A DNA stretch of 64,000 nucleotides from Oscillatoria acuminata PCC 6304 (GCF_000317105.1 NC_019693.1:1674001-1738000); one strand, 5' to 3'. Positions 27,973 to 37,780 are shown, numbered from the stretch's first letter. The notes: generated by a model not told the origin, from the sequence alone. Translations and numbers: made by a program.

Positions 27973-28851
27973 ATGGCTTTAGTGAAAATTCACGATTTTT
28001 ATCCCAACTATCGAGACGAAATTTTTGGCGGCACAGATATCAAAGGAATGGATATCTATGCCGGTACAACCGATGAGAAAGTCGGAACGGTTTACGATAT
28101 TCTGTTAGATGACACGGGCCGTTTCCGTTATCTGGTGGTTGATACCGGATTCTGGATATTCGGGAAAAAAGTGCTGCTTCCCATCGGGTCGGCTCGGATT
28201 GATTACGATGCTGGACGAATTTATGCGATCGGCTTAGTGGACAAAAATCAAGCCGAACAGTTGCCCGAATATGACGAACTGCAACCGATCGATTACGAGT
28301 ATGAAGAGCGTGTACGTGATGTCTACCGCGATCGCACTGCGGTAACCGACACAGCAGCAGCGACTCCGGCAGCATCCACGACTGCTACCCGCAATCGCGA
28401 TACCTACCACTACGATCAAGAGCCTCATCTTTACGATCGCAACGATACCGACCACCGCAATCTCAAACTGTATGAAGAACGCTTGATTGCCAACAAAGAC
28501 CGTTACAAAGCCGGAGAAGTTGCTGTCGGTAAACAGGTAGAAACCGAAGTCGCTCGCGCTGCGGTTCCCGTAGAGAAAGAGCGCGTGGTGATTGAACGCA
28601 CCAGTGCTGGCATGAGCGACGCCCAGGCTGTGGCTCCCGGAACTGCCAATTTCCAAGAAGGCGAAGTGGCACGAGCCGAAGTCTACGAAGAGACCGCTGA
28701 CATCCATAAAGAAGCCTTTGTCCGCGAAAATGTCGAAATCCATAAGGAAGTCGAACGCGACATGGTAGAAGGCCAAGAAACCCTTCGTCGGGAAGAATTA
28801 AAAGTGGATACCGACGGTAAACCTGTGGTGGAACGACGCCCCCGTAAGTAA
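27973..28851 (+). CDS. PRC-barrel and DUF2382 domain protein
   Basis: 292 residues. N-terminal PRC-barrel (~15-100; GMDIYAGTTDEKVGTVYDILLDDTGRF is the entry), an Ala/Thr-rich linker, then DUF2382/YsnF (~165-280; LYEERLIANKDRYKAGEVAVGKQVETE). Proteins of this build in cyanobacteria and deinococci are often stress or desiccation related, but the mechanism is unknown. Very acidic/basic alternating and hydrophilic, cytoplasmic. Followed 258 bp later by a second DUF2382 gene. Confidence 0.88.
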   Translation: MALVKIHDFYPNYRDEIFGGTDIKGMDIYAGTTDEKVGTVYDILLDDTGRFRYLVVDTGFWIFGKKVLLPIGSARIDYDAGRIYAIGLVDKNQAEQLPEYDELQPIDYEYEERVRDVYRDRTAVTDTAAATPAASTTATRNRDTYHYDQEPHLYDRNDTDHRNLKLYEERLIANKDRYKAGEVAVGKQVETEVARAAVPVEKERVVIERTSAGMSDAQAVAPGTANFQEGEVARAEVYEETADIHKEAFVRENVEIHKEVERDMVEGQETLRREELKVDTDGKPVVERRPRK

Positions 28852-29109
28852 TATCTTCTCGCTTCTGGATCTAACAACCAACGGGCGCGGGTAAAATCTC
28901 GGCCCGACCCCCTAAACCGGGGAATCGGGCCGCTACCTTATCCGAACAAGTGCTGGTTGAATGAAACAGAATCCCATCACCAGGGTGCCTCATCTAACCT
29001 GAGTCAAGAGCCAAACAGACCAAGGCTTTTGGCTCAGGTACAATGACTAAAATTTGTTTTAAATTTCCGTCAATTTTTTTCAAATAACACTAAAAGGAAC
29101 AGTCAAGTT

Positions 29110-30045
29110 ATGAATGATCAACTAAGGGAGAGAGGGGATAACGGGGGTTATGCTCAGACTGAGGGCGAACTTCCGGCTCGATTGGATAACCTCAAGAGTC
29201 AACTGGTCAATTTTACAGTTCGAGATTCCGAAGGGCAACCCCTGGGTCGAGTCATGGATTTAACCATAGAACCAGAGAACCAACTCAATTTAATTGTGTC
29301 CCTGGTAGACGATCGCCCGGGTCGGTTGGTGAAAGTGAGTAGCGATTTGTTTGAAAAAATAGAATATGCGACGAATACAGTTTTTGTCTTACTGACCCGA
29401 CAACACTTTGCCGCCCTACCAGAATATCAAACCCCGGCTTACTCTGGCGAAATTGATCCATCGGAGTTACCGGGAGAGTGGGTAGAGTCTGTTCCCTCTG
29501 CTGGGAGTTCAGGGACGATCGCCCTTGAGCAGCGATCGCATCAAATCGATTCCCAGAGTTCTTTAGCGGACTTTAAGCAAATCCGCAAGGAAGTGATTGC
29601 CAGTAACATTCCCTTACACGAAGAACGATTAGTGGTGAATCGCCACAAGCGCAAAGTCGGTGAGGTGGTCGTCCGGAAAGAAATTGAAACTCGGATGATC
29701 CAAGTTCCCATCCGTCGGGAAAAGTTAATTGTTGAGCAAGTCAGTCCCGAGTATAAAAAACTCACGGAAATTATTTTAGGGGAGGGAGATGGGTATCGCC
29801 TAGGGTCCGATGAAGCGCCAGGAATTACGCCTACTACCGCGTCACTCATGCCGCAAGGGCAAGGAACGAACCGAGTTAGCGGAGAATTTCACTCTCCTGA
29901 AATTGCTGCTCGAATTTTAGAAGAAATTTCCAAGCGACAACCGAACGGTTGTGTAAAAGTGCGGGTTGAACTAGTGGTGGAAGAGGAACGGTTTCGCAAT
30001 ACCTATCAGTCTTGGTTTGATCGCTATTCTACGCCGCAATCGTGA
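29110..30045 (+). CDS. DUF2382 domain protein with N-terminal PRC-like domain
   Basis: 311 residues. The N-terminal ~100 residues resemble a degenerate PRC-barrel (FTVRDSEGQPLGRVMDLTIEPENQL). DUF2382 spans ~165-225 (LHEERLVVNRHKRKVGEVVVRKEIETRMIQVPIRREKL). The C-terminal ~60 residues (IAARILEEISKRQPNGCVKVRVELVVEEE) are an extra alpha/beta element not found in the upstream paralogue. Probably a stress-response protein; the function is unproven. Terminator at 30301. Confidence 0.82.
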   Translation: MNDQLRERGDNGGYAQTEGELPARLDNLKSQLVNFTVRDSEGQPLGRVMDLTIEPENQLNLIVSLVDDRPGRLVKVSSDLFEKIEYATNTVFVLLTRQHFAALPEYQTPAYSGEIDPSELPGEWVESVPSAGSSGTIALEQRSHQIDSQSSLADFKQIRKEVIASNIPLHEERLVVNRHKRKVGEVVVRKEIETRMIQVPIRREKLIVEQVSPEYKKLTEIILGEGDGYRLGSDEAPGITPTTASLMPQGQGTNRVSGEFHSPEIAARILEEISKRQPNGCVKVRVELVVEEERFRNTYQSWFDRYSTPQS

Positions 30046-30194
30046 ATTTTAGGGAGTGAGTGATATCCTGTTTGCTTGATTATACGGAGGGACCTAACCC
30101 CCCAACCCCCTTCCCTAAGAGGGAAGGGGGAGAAGAAAGAGGGAGGGAGAAAGGAAGGGAGAAAGGGAGGAAGGGAGGAAGAAATGGTTTTTTA

Positions 30195-30300
30195 ATACCA
30201 AATCTGGTTGTTAAAAGTCCGTTTTCTCTTCAGCCCGCGCAGGCGGGCTTTGTTCGTATAGCCCCAGGCTTGAGCCTGTGGGTTTTTATTGATACTAAAG
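30195..30300. repeat. Interspersed two-hairpin repeat, family A, copy 2
   Basis: Begins ATACCAAATCTGG and contains CAGCCCGCGCAGGCGGGCT and GCCCCAGGCTTGAGCCTG; same order as the copy at 60142. The preceding 30095-30185 is a purine-rich GGGAAGGAG tract. Confidence 0.7.
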
Positions 30301-30334
30301 AACTGGCGGGGGGTTGAACCTCCGCCGGTTTTTT
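30301..30334 (+). terminator. Rho-independent terminator after DUF2382 gene
   Basis: Stem AACTGGCGG / CCGCCGGTT (one G-T pair) around a GGGGTTGAACCT loop, followed by TTTT. It lies between the forward DUF2382 gene and the convergent response-regulator gene. Confidence 0.7.
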
Positions 30335-30358
30335 GTGGGGGGGAATTGAGAAGTAAGA

Positions 30359-32386
30359 TTAACCGGGTTCGTCGGTAGAATGATGATAAGCGATGATGCG
30401 ATCGCGACCGGCAGTCTTGGCTTGATAGAGGGCTTGATCTGCACAACGATACAACATATCTACCGTTTTGCCATCTTCGGGATACTGAGCAACCCCGCCA
30501 CTAAAGGTCAGGTATAAACGCTCCTCCCCGATTATCAAGGGTTCCGCATGGAGGATTTGGAGTAACTCACTCAGGCGTTTTGACCCGGACTCTTTGTTCA
30601 TGCCATACATTCCCACTACAAATTCTTCCCCACCCCAACGAGCGACGATATCCTCACTGCGAAAGGTCCGAAGCAAGAGTTTACCGAATTGCCGCAGCAC
30701 GGCATCTCCCATCGCATGACCGTGGCGATCGTTGACTTGCTTAAAGCGATCGAGGTCTACCATCGACAGACACATCGGTTGTTCATTCAGTTGGCACAGG
30801 TGCAGGAACTTGTCGAATTCGGTGATGGATTTGCGCCGGTTGGCCACTCCGGTCAGGGGGTCAGTTTCTGCCATGTTTCGCAGTAACTGAATGCGTTCGA
30901 GACGGTTGAGAATGCGGGTAACCAGTTCCGGGCCGACAATGGGTTTACTAATATAATCATCAGCACCGGCAGCAAACACTTGATGGACGATATCCGGCCC
31001 TGTGTGAGCGGTCAAAAATAAGACCGGCAGACTGTTCCATCGTGGGTCGTTGCGAACCACTTGACAAAGTTCAATGCCGTTGAGATGGGGTAATTCGATG
31101 TCGAGAATTAGCAGATCCGGGGATGACACTTCTAGGGTTTCCCAGAAGCGCTGGGAGTCAGAGAGGGCAATGGTTTTCATGCCCCAAGGTTCGAGGAAAT
31201 GTTTGACGAGGGAGAGGATTTGTGGGTCATCATCCACGACCATGATTTTAGCCTCCGTCGTCTGAACTCCCTGCAAAATTTGTAATACCGCTTCCATGAT
31301 TTGAGCGGGTCTCACAGGTTTTTGTAAAAAAGCACGGCCTCCCAATCGAGCAACTTCTAATCGGTCTTCTACTCGACTTTGGTCGGTAACAACCAGAACC
31401 GGGAGGGGTGGGAACCCATTGGCGAGTTCTGAGAGTAAGGTTAATCCTTCTTCTTTATTATTGGGGTTGATAGTGAGGGTCTCTTCGGTCGATAAATCTA
31501 ATAAGACGGCATCGGGACGGCGATGGGCGATCGCCGTTCTGGCAGAGGAAATCGAGTCACTATTGACCACCTTGATTCCCCACCCTTTGACCTCAACGCC
31601 GATCTGGTGGGAGAGTTCCTGATCTCCCTCAATCATCAGGAGCACCGGCAGATCGTTAAGTGGACTTCCCTCCCGGCGATCGCTCTTGACGGGCGCTTGG
31701 TCAATCTGCGATCGCAGGGCCTGAACTAATCCCGTGAGATTCCCACATTGGGTGGCATCGAGAGTGGGACTGTGCAACAACTGTTCCACTTGCCGCGCAA
31801 TCACTGAACCTTCCGTCAATCCAAAAGTCCCTAAAGACCCCGCCAATTTGTGCGCTTCCTGTTTTGCCGTAGCGTGCAATTCTGGCGGCAGTTCGCCATA
31901 ATTCAGGGCCTCAGTTGCCTGCTCGATCGCCGTTACTCGTTCCGCAATCCGGTCTTTGAACCGTTCCCAGACTTTGCCAATGGCGGCGACAATGGTCGGG
32001 TCCTGTTTGGCAGAGGGTTGGGGGTCTGATAAGTTCAGATTCAGGAGTTTGGCCACTTCACGAGCGAGTTCCTCCCCATCCAGGGGGTGATAAAGAAAGC
32101 AGGTGACCCGATCTAGGGTTTCCGATTGCTGTTTTGTGGTTGAGCTATTCCGGGGTTCTTTCGGTTTTCTTCCTTTACCTGATGGGGCGATGGGGTAGGT
32201 TTCTATCCCTTTTACGCCACAGTAAATCACCGGAATCGGGGGGGAGGATTGTCCTTTATTGCCGATTTGTTTGAGCAGTTCTGCCGGGGAGGGATGGCGC
32301 AAATGTTCATCTAAAATGACCAAGGACCATTGGCGATCGCGCAATTCCGTTCGAGTATCTTCTCCCGTGTGGGTCACCCGGACCAC
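30359..32386 (-). pseudogene. Diguanylate cyclase/multi-receiver protein, 3' part of an IS-split gene
   Basis: 675 codons from a GTG at 32386 that is an internal Val of the original gene. In order: end of a degenerate receiver, an HPt-like domain (~165-215; KQEAHKLAGSLGTFGL), receiver (~250-370; DAVLLDLSTEE), receiver (~378-495; IMVVDDDPQILS, DLLILDIELPHLNG) and a GGDEF cyclase (~515-665; RWGGEEFVVG, the catalytic GGEEF). Separated from its N-terminus (34115-34897) by an insertion sequence. Removing the IS and one CTAG gives a 930-residue frame without a break. Whether this part is still translated is unknown. Confidence 0.85.
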
Positions 32387-32398
32387 CGCATTGCCTAG

Positions 32399-34140
32399 GG
32401 CGTCGGTTCAGTACCCGAGCTTGACAAAATAACTGGACTATGCCTAACTGAAATTGACGACCCGATTAAATTCAAGCCCTCATTACGGTATAAAGTCTAT
32501 GCGTCCTCCTTTGTGGCACCCGCCAGTAGAGCTATCAGATTCAGAACAGGTAATTATTAATCGCATCAAAAAAGCCAAGCTTTTTACTTTTCTTCGCCTG
32601 AACCGTCTGTTCATATTCGATGATGAGTTTCAAGAAGAACTAAACACCATTTTTAAAGACAGTACAATGGGCAACTGTCCCGTCGCACCAGCCCAATTGG
32701 CCTTAGCCACTATTCTCCAAGCTTATATGGGTATTTCTGACGAGGAAGTGATTGAAGAGCTAGTCATGGACCTACGATGGCAATTAGCTCTGAATTGTCT
32801 GAACTGCGAAAAACCCCCATTCAGTAAAGCCACTTTAATAAGATTCAGAAGCGCCTTAATTAAAAAAGGCTTTGACCAACGTTTAATTGACCGGACTGTA
32901 GACATTGCCAAGCTCAAAGGAGGTTTTGGTTCGGCTAACTTAAGAGCTGCATTAGATTCCTCTCCTTTATGGGGTGCAGGTAAAGTTGAAGATACCTATA
33001 ATCTCTTGGGTCATGCTCTGCGTAAGGCATTGAGCATAATAGCTAGTCAGCAGGGGTGGGGGCTGGCAGAAATTGCCAATGAAGCGGGAGCGGATTTTGT
33101 CAATAGTTCCAGCTTAAAAGCCGCATTAGATTTAAATTGGGATGACCCAGCCGAAAGCCAAAAGGCATTATCAACCATACTAAAGAGCCTCAATTCTGTA
33201 GAAGAATGGATACAACAGCAGTCTAATCCTGATGAAATAGAAGAGGCACAAGCTCCTCTCCAGGTTGCCCGATTGATTGAATCCCAAAATGTGACATTAG
33301 ACACAATGGGAGTGCCGAAGCTGGCCAAAGGGGTTGCTAAGGACCGACGCATTTCCATTGAAGACCCAGATATGCGGCATGGCCGAAAAAGCCGTTCTCA
33401 AAAAATAAATGGTTATAAACGCCATATTCTTAAAGATTTAGATATAGGGGTAATTCGGGCTGTGGCTGTAACCCGTGCTAATACACCAGAAGCTGCTGCC
33501 ACTGTTGACTTAGAAGTTGACTTAAAAAGACAACAGGTTCAGTTAAATGAACTCCATATCGACCGAGCTTATTTATCGAGTCATTGGGTAAAAGAACGCT
33601 CCGAACAATTACAGATATTTTGTAAAGCGTGGCCGGTAAGAAACTCAGGACGATTTGATAAAAACGCCTTTGTTTTTGACTGGGATAACCAGGTAATTAG
33701 TTGTCCAAATCAAGTTATTATGCCGTTTGAACCCGGTAAGATCGTTCATTTTCCTAAACCGGAGTGTGCTGCTTGTCCCCTGAGAGAACGCTGTACTACG
33801 AGTAAGAATGGCCGCAGCATATCTATCCATCCCGATGAAGGATTGATGCAGGAATTACGTCAGCGTCAATCTACCTCAAGCGGTCGCGCTCAACTGAGGG
33901 AGAGAACGTCTGTAGAACACTCTCTGGCTCATGTCGGACAGTGGCAGGACAAACGTGCCCGTTATATTGGACAGCGCAAAAACCTCTTCGACCTCAGACG
34001 AGTGGCTGTTGTCCATAATCTTCATGTCATTGCTCGAATGAATGAGGTTTTACCAATACAACAGGCCGCACTGTAGTTGAGTCCAGCAGGTAGATTCACA
34101 TTTGCTTGGTTTTGTCAAGCCCTTTTACTGAACCGACGCC
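32399..34140 (+). mobile_element. IS element (IS1182-like), 1,742 bp
   Basis: Bounded by terminal inverted repeats GGCGTCGGTTCAGTA ... GCTTGACAAA at both ends (left from 32399, right to 34140; only five positions between the two blocks differ). Flanked by a 4-bp direct repeat CTAG (32395-32398 and 34141-34144). It contains one transposase gene. Complete ends plus an intact transposase suggest a recent, possibly still mobile copy. Confidence 0.92.
32499..34076 (+). CDS. Transposase, IS1182-like (DDE, DUF772 N-terminus)
   Basis: 525 residues from ATG at 32499 (MRPPLWHPPVELSDSEQ); a TTG at 32454 would add 15 residues of no family resemblance. The N-terminal part (NCPVAPAQLALATILQAYMGISDEEVIE) is the DUF772 transposase entry. 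A DDE-type core follows (LRAALDSSPLWGAG, LNELHIDRAYLSSHW), with a Cys cluster (CAACPLRERCTT) and a C-terminal RTSVEHSLAHVGQWQ containing the last acidic residue. No frameshift or stop. Family assignment from remembered motifs. Confidence 0.88.
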   Translation: MRPPLWHPPVELSDSEQVIINRIKKAKLFTFLRLNRLFIFDDEFQEELNTIFKDSTMGNCPVAPAQLALATILQAYMGISDEEVIEELVMDLRWQLALNCLNCEKPPFSKATLIRFRSALIKKGFDQRLIDRTVDIAKLKGGFGSANLRAALDSSPLWGAGKVEDTYNLLGHALRKALSIIASQQGWGLAEIANEAGADFVNSSSLKAALDLNWDDPAESQKALSTILKSLNSVEEWIQQQSNPDEIEEAQAPLQVARLIESQNVTLDTMGVPKLAKGVAKDRRISIEDPDMRHGRKSRSQKINGYKRHILKDLDIGVIRAVAVTRANTPEAAATVDLEVDLKRQQVQLNELHIDRAYLSSHWVKERSEQLQIFCKAWPVRNSGRFDKNAFVFDWDNQVISCPNQVIMPFEPGKIVHFPKPECAACPLRERCTTSKNGRSISIHPDEGLMQELRQRQSTSSGRAQLRERTSVEHSLAHVGQWQDKRARYIGQRKNLFDLRRVAVVHNLHVIARMNEVLPIQQAAL

Positions 34141-34897
34141 CTAGGCGCTGTTGCAACCAAAATCCCAACTCATCCGGCAACCCCGCCATCAGGATCCGAG
34201 GCGGTTGCACCAATTTCTCCTCCTGAATCGGTTTGAGTCGATACCCTAACCCATAGACGGTTTCGATCGCATCTGCCGGAGCCCCACTGGATTTAAGTTT
34301 TTGCCGCAACCCTTTGATATGGGCGCGAATCGTATCTTCCGAGGGGGGTTCATCAAAAGACCATAAATGATCCAGAATTGCACTGCGACTATAAACCCGG
34401 CTGCTGTTTCGCATAAACAGTTCCAACAGCCGATATTCCGTCGGGGTCAAAGTGACGGGTTGGTTGTGATAAGTAACGTCACAGGTACTCGGATTAAGTT
34501 GTAATGCTCCCCACTCTAAAACCGGGGGTAATGGCGCTGTCCCCCGGCGTAATAAGGCCCGAATTCGGGCGGTGAGTTCCGGTAAGTCGAAGGGTTTGAC
34601 GAGATAATCATCGGCACCGGCATCAAGTCCTTTAACTTTATCTTCTGTGCTGTCTTTCGCCGTGAGCAATAGGATGGGCATTTGATAGCCACAACTGCGT
34701 AACTTCCGGCATAAACTAATTCCATCCAGTTTCGGAAGCATGACATCGAGCAACAGCAGGTCATAGTCACAGGCTTGAGCTAATTCTAATCCTAGCAGCC
34801 CATCTGTTGCCACATCCACAACATGATTTTGCTGCTTTAATGTAGCTACAAGTGCTTGAGCGATCGGTTCGTCATCCTCCACCAGTAAAATTCTCAT
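34115..34897 (-). CDS. OmpR-type response regulator, 5' part of an IS-split gene
   Basis: 260 residues: receiver (~1-115; LLVEDDEPIAQA, phosphoacceptor in LLLLDVMLPKLDG, Lys in YLVKPFD) and winged-helix DNA-binding domain (~128-225; TPTEYRLLELFMRNSSRVYSRSAILDHLW, then ETVYGLGYRL). The last seven residues (RRFSKRA) and the stop codon come from the inserted IS. The natural protein continued into the fragment at 30359-32386. The surviving part is a complete two-domain regulator and could act alone, uncoupled from the cyclase output. Confidence 0.88.
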   Translation of the reverse strand: MRILLVEDDEPIAQALVATLKQQNHVVDVATDGLLGLELAQACDYDLLLLDVMLPKLDGISLCRKLRSCGYQMPILLLTAKDSTEDKVKGLDAGADDYLVKPFDLPELTARIRALLRRGTAPLPPVLEWGALQLNPSTCDVTYHNQPVTLTPTEYRLLELFMRNSSRVYSRSAILDHLWSFDEPPSEDTIRAHIKGLRQKLKSSGAPADAIETVYGLGYRLKPIQEEKLVQPPRILMAGLPDELGFWLQQRLGRRFSKRA

Positions 34898-36083
34898 AGT
34901 AGTTTATTGTAAGGGTATGAATTGGACTCCTGATGAGTCAGCCGCCTAAAAACGTATCTATTGTTAAGTCTGGGGTTCTTTTCTGAAATTTGGAGTGAAA
35001 ATTGGCGGTCAATGAACCTGCCTGCCAAAGGGGCTGAGAATAAAAAGTCTTGACGGGAGGTTCTTCAGTGACCAGGGATCACAGCGTTAAGTTGAGGGAT
35101 CACAATTGTCACAGACCGTTCAAGGCTGGGGCGCTTCTCAAGTTTTACCTCAGAATGTTTAATCTCTTCCTTTCATTCCTCCAGAAAGATTACCTGTGTT
35201 TCAATTATAAACTCAAGTCGCATCGTTTATGTAAATTACGGACACAAAATCTATCCCAAGTATCACTAGGTTTTCGAGTAAACACGAGATGAAACAGCCC
35301 ATTTAAAGTGGAAATTACGGAGAGATTTTCAGGGATCAGTTTAGGGTAATTTAGCCGTTTCCATTCCTCAGCCTAGGGTTGTTCCTTTTCTTTGAAGGCG
35401 ATCGCCCGTTTTCTCCCCCGGACAGAGTTCAGCCCTCGGGGTGAAATTACTAAGTATTAATCAGGAAAGTTCATAATTATTAACGCTTCACCTAGTCTGG
35501 CAAGGGTTGATTTTCACCTCAAAATATAGATTAATCTCCATTAGGCGCAGTTAGACTGAATGGGTAAATCCAGCAACAGTGACCCTGGTAGACATTATTT
35601 CCTTCATTTTAAGGCGCTTTCTCGTATTTTATTCTTAAACAATATTAGGGGTTACGTTAAAAAAATTAACAAAACTCACTCCAGAACTGAACGGGAAAGC
35701 AGCCCTGACCGATAGTGCTATCTACAAGAGTTTATCTTTTATCTTATCAGATCTCCGTGAGGGTACTCCAATCGGTCCGGGTATCCTGTTCAGCATTCCG
35801 GTCAACTTGATGTAGCAACACCGAAGTTGGGACATCCACCCAAAATGCCTGGATGAGGATTGGATTGGGGAATGACCATTCTGGGCAATGATGGGATCCG
35901 GTGGAGTCTCTTAATCGGCTTCAACAGATCAGACGAGGCGATCGCCACTCTGTCCAGAGAGAGTAGACCTTTTCGGGCCAGACTGAATTTCCCGACCCGC
36001 CCAGAAAAGCGTTATAATATCGCCGTTGACACCCAAGAACGTTGAAATCATCTGCTCATCAATATAATAACCCTCCCACTCCT
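34898..36083. other. 1.19-kb gene-poor gap
   Basis: Nothing convincing is encoded. Forward frames at 35050-35292 and 35860-36045 lack family resemblance and good starts. A reverse-strand open frame of ~50 codons ending near 35745 has protein-like composition (IQAFWVDVPTSVLLHQ) but no start codon and may be a gene remnant. Two AGGGATCACA direct repeats occur near 35084 and 35096. The atpC-like promoter must lie near the 3' end. Confidence 0.35.
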
Positions 36084-36566
36084 ATGATTTTGAACGTTAA
36101 TGTCATCACTCCCTCAAAAACCATCTGGAATGCTCCCAGTTCCGAGGTAATTTTGCCCACAAGTACAGGTCAAATCGGGATTTTATCGGGTCATGTAGCA
36201 TTGGTTACCTTTATTAAAGTCGGGGTCATGAGAATCCGCTATCAAAACACTTGGATTCCGATTTTTGTGAAGGGAGGATTTGCAGAAATTGAAGGGGATA
36301 TTGTGACCGTTTTAGTCAATGATGCTGAACGGGGCGATCGCATTGACCCCGAAATAGCTCATTCCGAGTTAGAGAAAGCGCAGGCACAGTTATCTCAAGC
36401 CTCAAATTCCCTAGAAAAAATCCGCGCCCAACTTTTTCTAAAACAAGCGCGTGCCCGGGATACTGCCGCTAGAGAGTTCCCTGATTCATTACAACTAGAT
36501 ATCCCGGATCCGATTGCTGCAAAAAATGCAGCCGTTTCCGCTTTGAAGGTGATTGAACAGTTATAA
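36084..36566 (+). CDS. atpC: F0F1 ATP synthase epsilon subunit-like protein
   Basis: 160 residues from ATG at 36084 (MILNVNVITPSKTIWN); an upstream in-frame start at 36042 has no support. The N-terminal beta-sandwich (EVILPTSTGQIGILSGHVALVTFIKVGVMRI, VKGGFAEIEGDIVTVLVNDAERGD) and C-terminal helix pair (SELEKAQAQLSQ ...) match the epsilon subunit. It is normally directly behind atpB in cyanobacteria; here it follows a gene-free kilobase and precedes an unrelated transporter. Several otherwise conserved positions look substituted. Either the sole atpC after rearrangement or a divergent paralogue. Confidence 0.8.
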   Translation: MILNVNVITPSKTIWNAPSSEVILPTSTGQIGILSGHVALVTFIKVGVMRIRYQNTWIPIFVKGGFAEIEGDIVTVLVNDAERGDRIDPEIAHSELEKAQAQLSQASNSLEKIRAQLFLKQARARDTAAREFPDSLQLDIPDPIAAKNAAVSALKVIEQL

Positions 36567-36599
36567 AGGCTTTCAAGAAACCTAGGATTTATAGGAAAA

Positions 36600-36770
36600 A
36601 TATAGGGGAGGAGTTCAATTTTGGAAAGAGACCTCTCCCCGGCCCTCTCCTAAGAGGAGAGGGAGAATAAGGACATTTTTTTATTGCTGTACGGGGCAAA
36701 TTTACATCTTTCTCCCCCTTCCCTCTTAGGGAAGGGGGCTGGGGGGTTAGGTCTCTTTCCAAAGGGGTAT
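36600..36770. repeat. Palindromic intergenic repeats
   Basis: Contains CCTCTCCTAAGAGGAGAGG (36643-36661) and CCCTTCCCTCTTAGGGAAGG (36717-36736), embedded in a larger inverted repeat GGAAAGAGACCT ... AGGTCTCTTTCC (36620 to 36760). Typical cyanobacterial intergenic hairpins between the convergent atpC-like and EamA genes; may act as a bidirectional terminator. Confidence 0.6.
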
Positions 36771-37780
36771 CATCCAGATTTTTGCGAGAATTGGCCCGGT
36801 TTTCTAGGGGAATGAGGGCGTTTGCCCAAGGCGATCGCCACGGACCCAGTAACCACTAGCATTGCGCCAATTATCGCTAAAACCGTTAACTGTTCCGGGG
36901 CGATCGGCAGGGGAATTCCCAGAGAAATTACCCAGACTGAGAGTAAGGTTACAATGGGCGTTGTTGCCAGAATTGCACTAACTTTAGAGGCATCCCAATG
37001 GGCTAAAGATTCCGCAAAAGCGCCGTAGGCTACAACCGTATTTAACCCAGAAAAAATTAACATTCCCCACTCTAACGGAGTCAGGTTTAATAGATTGCTA
37101 GGGCTAGAAAAAGGTAGGAATAATAAGGCGCAAATTCCATATAACAACAGCATGATATTAGAAGAGGTCAACTGTTGTAAGAGTTGTTTTTGCGCCAGGG
37201 CATAAATCGCCCAAGCTGCTGCTGCGATTACCAGAATGATATTGCCGATTAAATAAGTACGAGGGGCGGCCAGGACGGTTTGTAATTGTTCATGAAAAAA
37301 CACTACAAAACCCAGGGTTAAGATGCCCAATCCAGCCCATTGGCGCAGGGTATAGCGTTCTTTAAAAATGGCGATCGCCCCTAATCCCATTAACACCGGC
37401 GCTAACTGAATAAACACTTGAGCATTGGCAGGAGAAGTTTGGGCTAATCCTTGTAAGTACAAGGCATAATTTACCGACAAAAATCCTGTGGCGACTGCCA
37501 GTAATTTCCATGAAGTTCCTCGCAGTTTTTCCAGGGAGGGAAGTTGCTGACGCATCCCTAAAATGCAGACTAATATCCCAAATGACAAGGAAAACCGAAA
37601 CCAAGTCACGGTGTAAACATCAAGGGCTTGAAGGGTTATTTTCAGGGCGATGGGTAGCACTCCCCATAAGATAACCGTCACCAAGGACAGACCCAACCCC
37701 AACCGCCAACGCCCAGAACTCTCATGGAGTTTCATTGGGGATTTAGTCGGCAGGGGAGTGGGTTGATTTTCTAAACTCAT
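36770..37780 (-). CDS. EamA-family (DMT superfamily) transporter
   Basis: 336 residues with ten hydrophobic segments in two EamA halves (~25-160 and ~175-315); signatures LSLVTVILWGVLPIALKITLQ and VAYGAFAESLAHWDASKVSAILATTPIVT. Drug/metabolite exporter of the inner membrane; the substrate is not predictable. Convergent with the atpC-like gene, divergent from no close gene. Ends in a basic tail (GKRPHSPRKPG). Confidence 0.9.
   Translation of the reverse strand: MSLENQPTPLPTKSPMKLHESSGRWRLGLGLSLVTVILWGVLPIALKITLQALDVYTVTWFRFSLSFGILVCILGMRQQLPSLEKLRGTSWKLLAVATGFLSVNYALYLQGLAQTSPANAQVFIQLAPVLMGLGAIAIFKERYTLRQWAGLGILTLGFVVFFHEQLQTVLAAPRTYLIGNIILVIAAAAWAIYALAQKQLLQQLTSSNIMLLLYGICALLFLPFSSPSNLLNLTPLEWGMLIFSGLNTVVAYGAFAESLAHWDASKVSAILATTPIVTLLSVWVISLGIPLPIAPEQLTVLAIIGAMLVVTGSVAIALGKRPHSPRKPGQFSQKSG

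Noticed and set aside
35050-35292. 80-codon forward frame in the large gap
   Set aside because: No ribosome binding site and no recognisable protein character.
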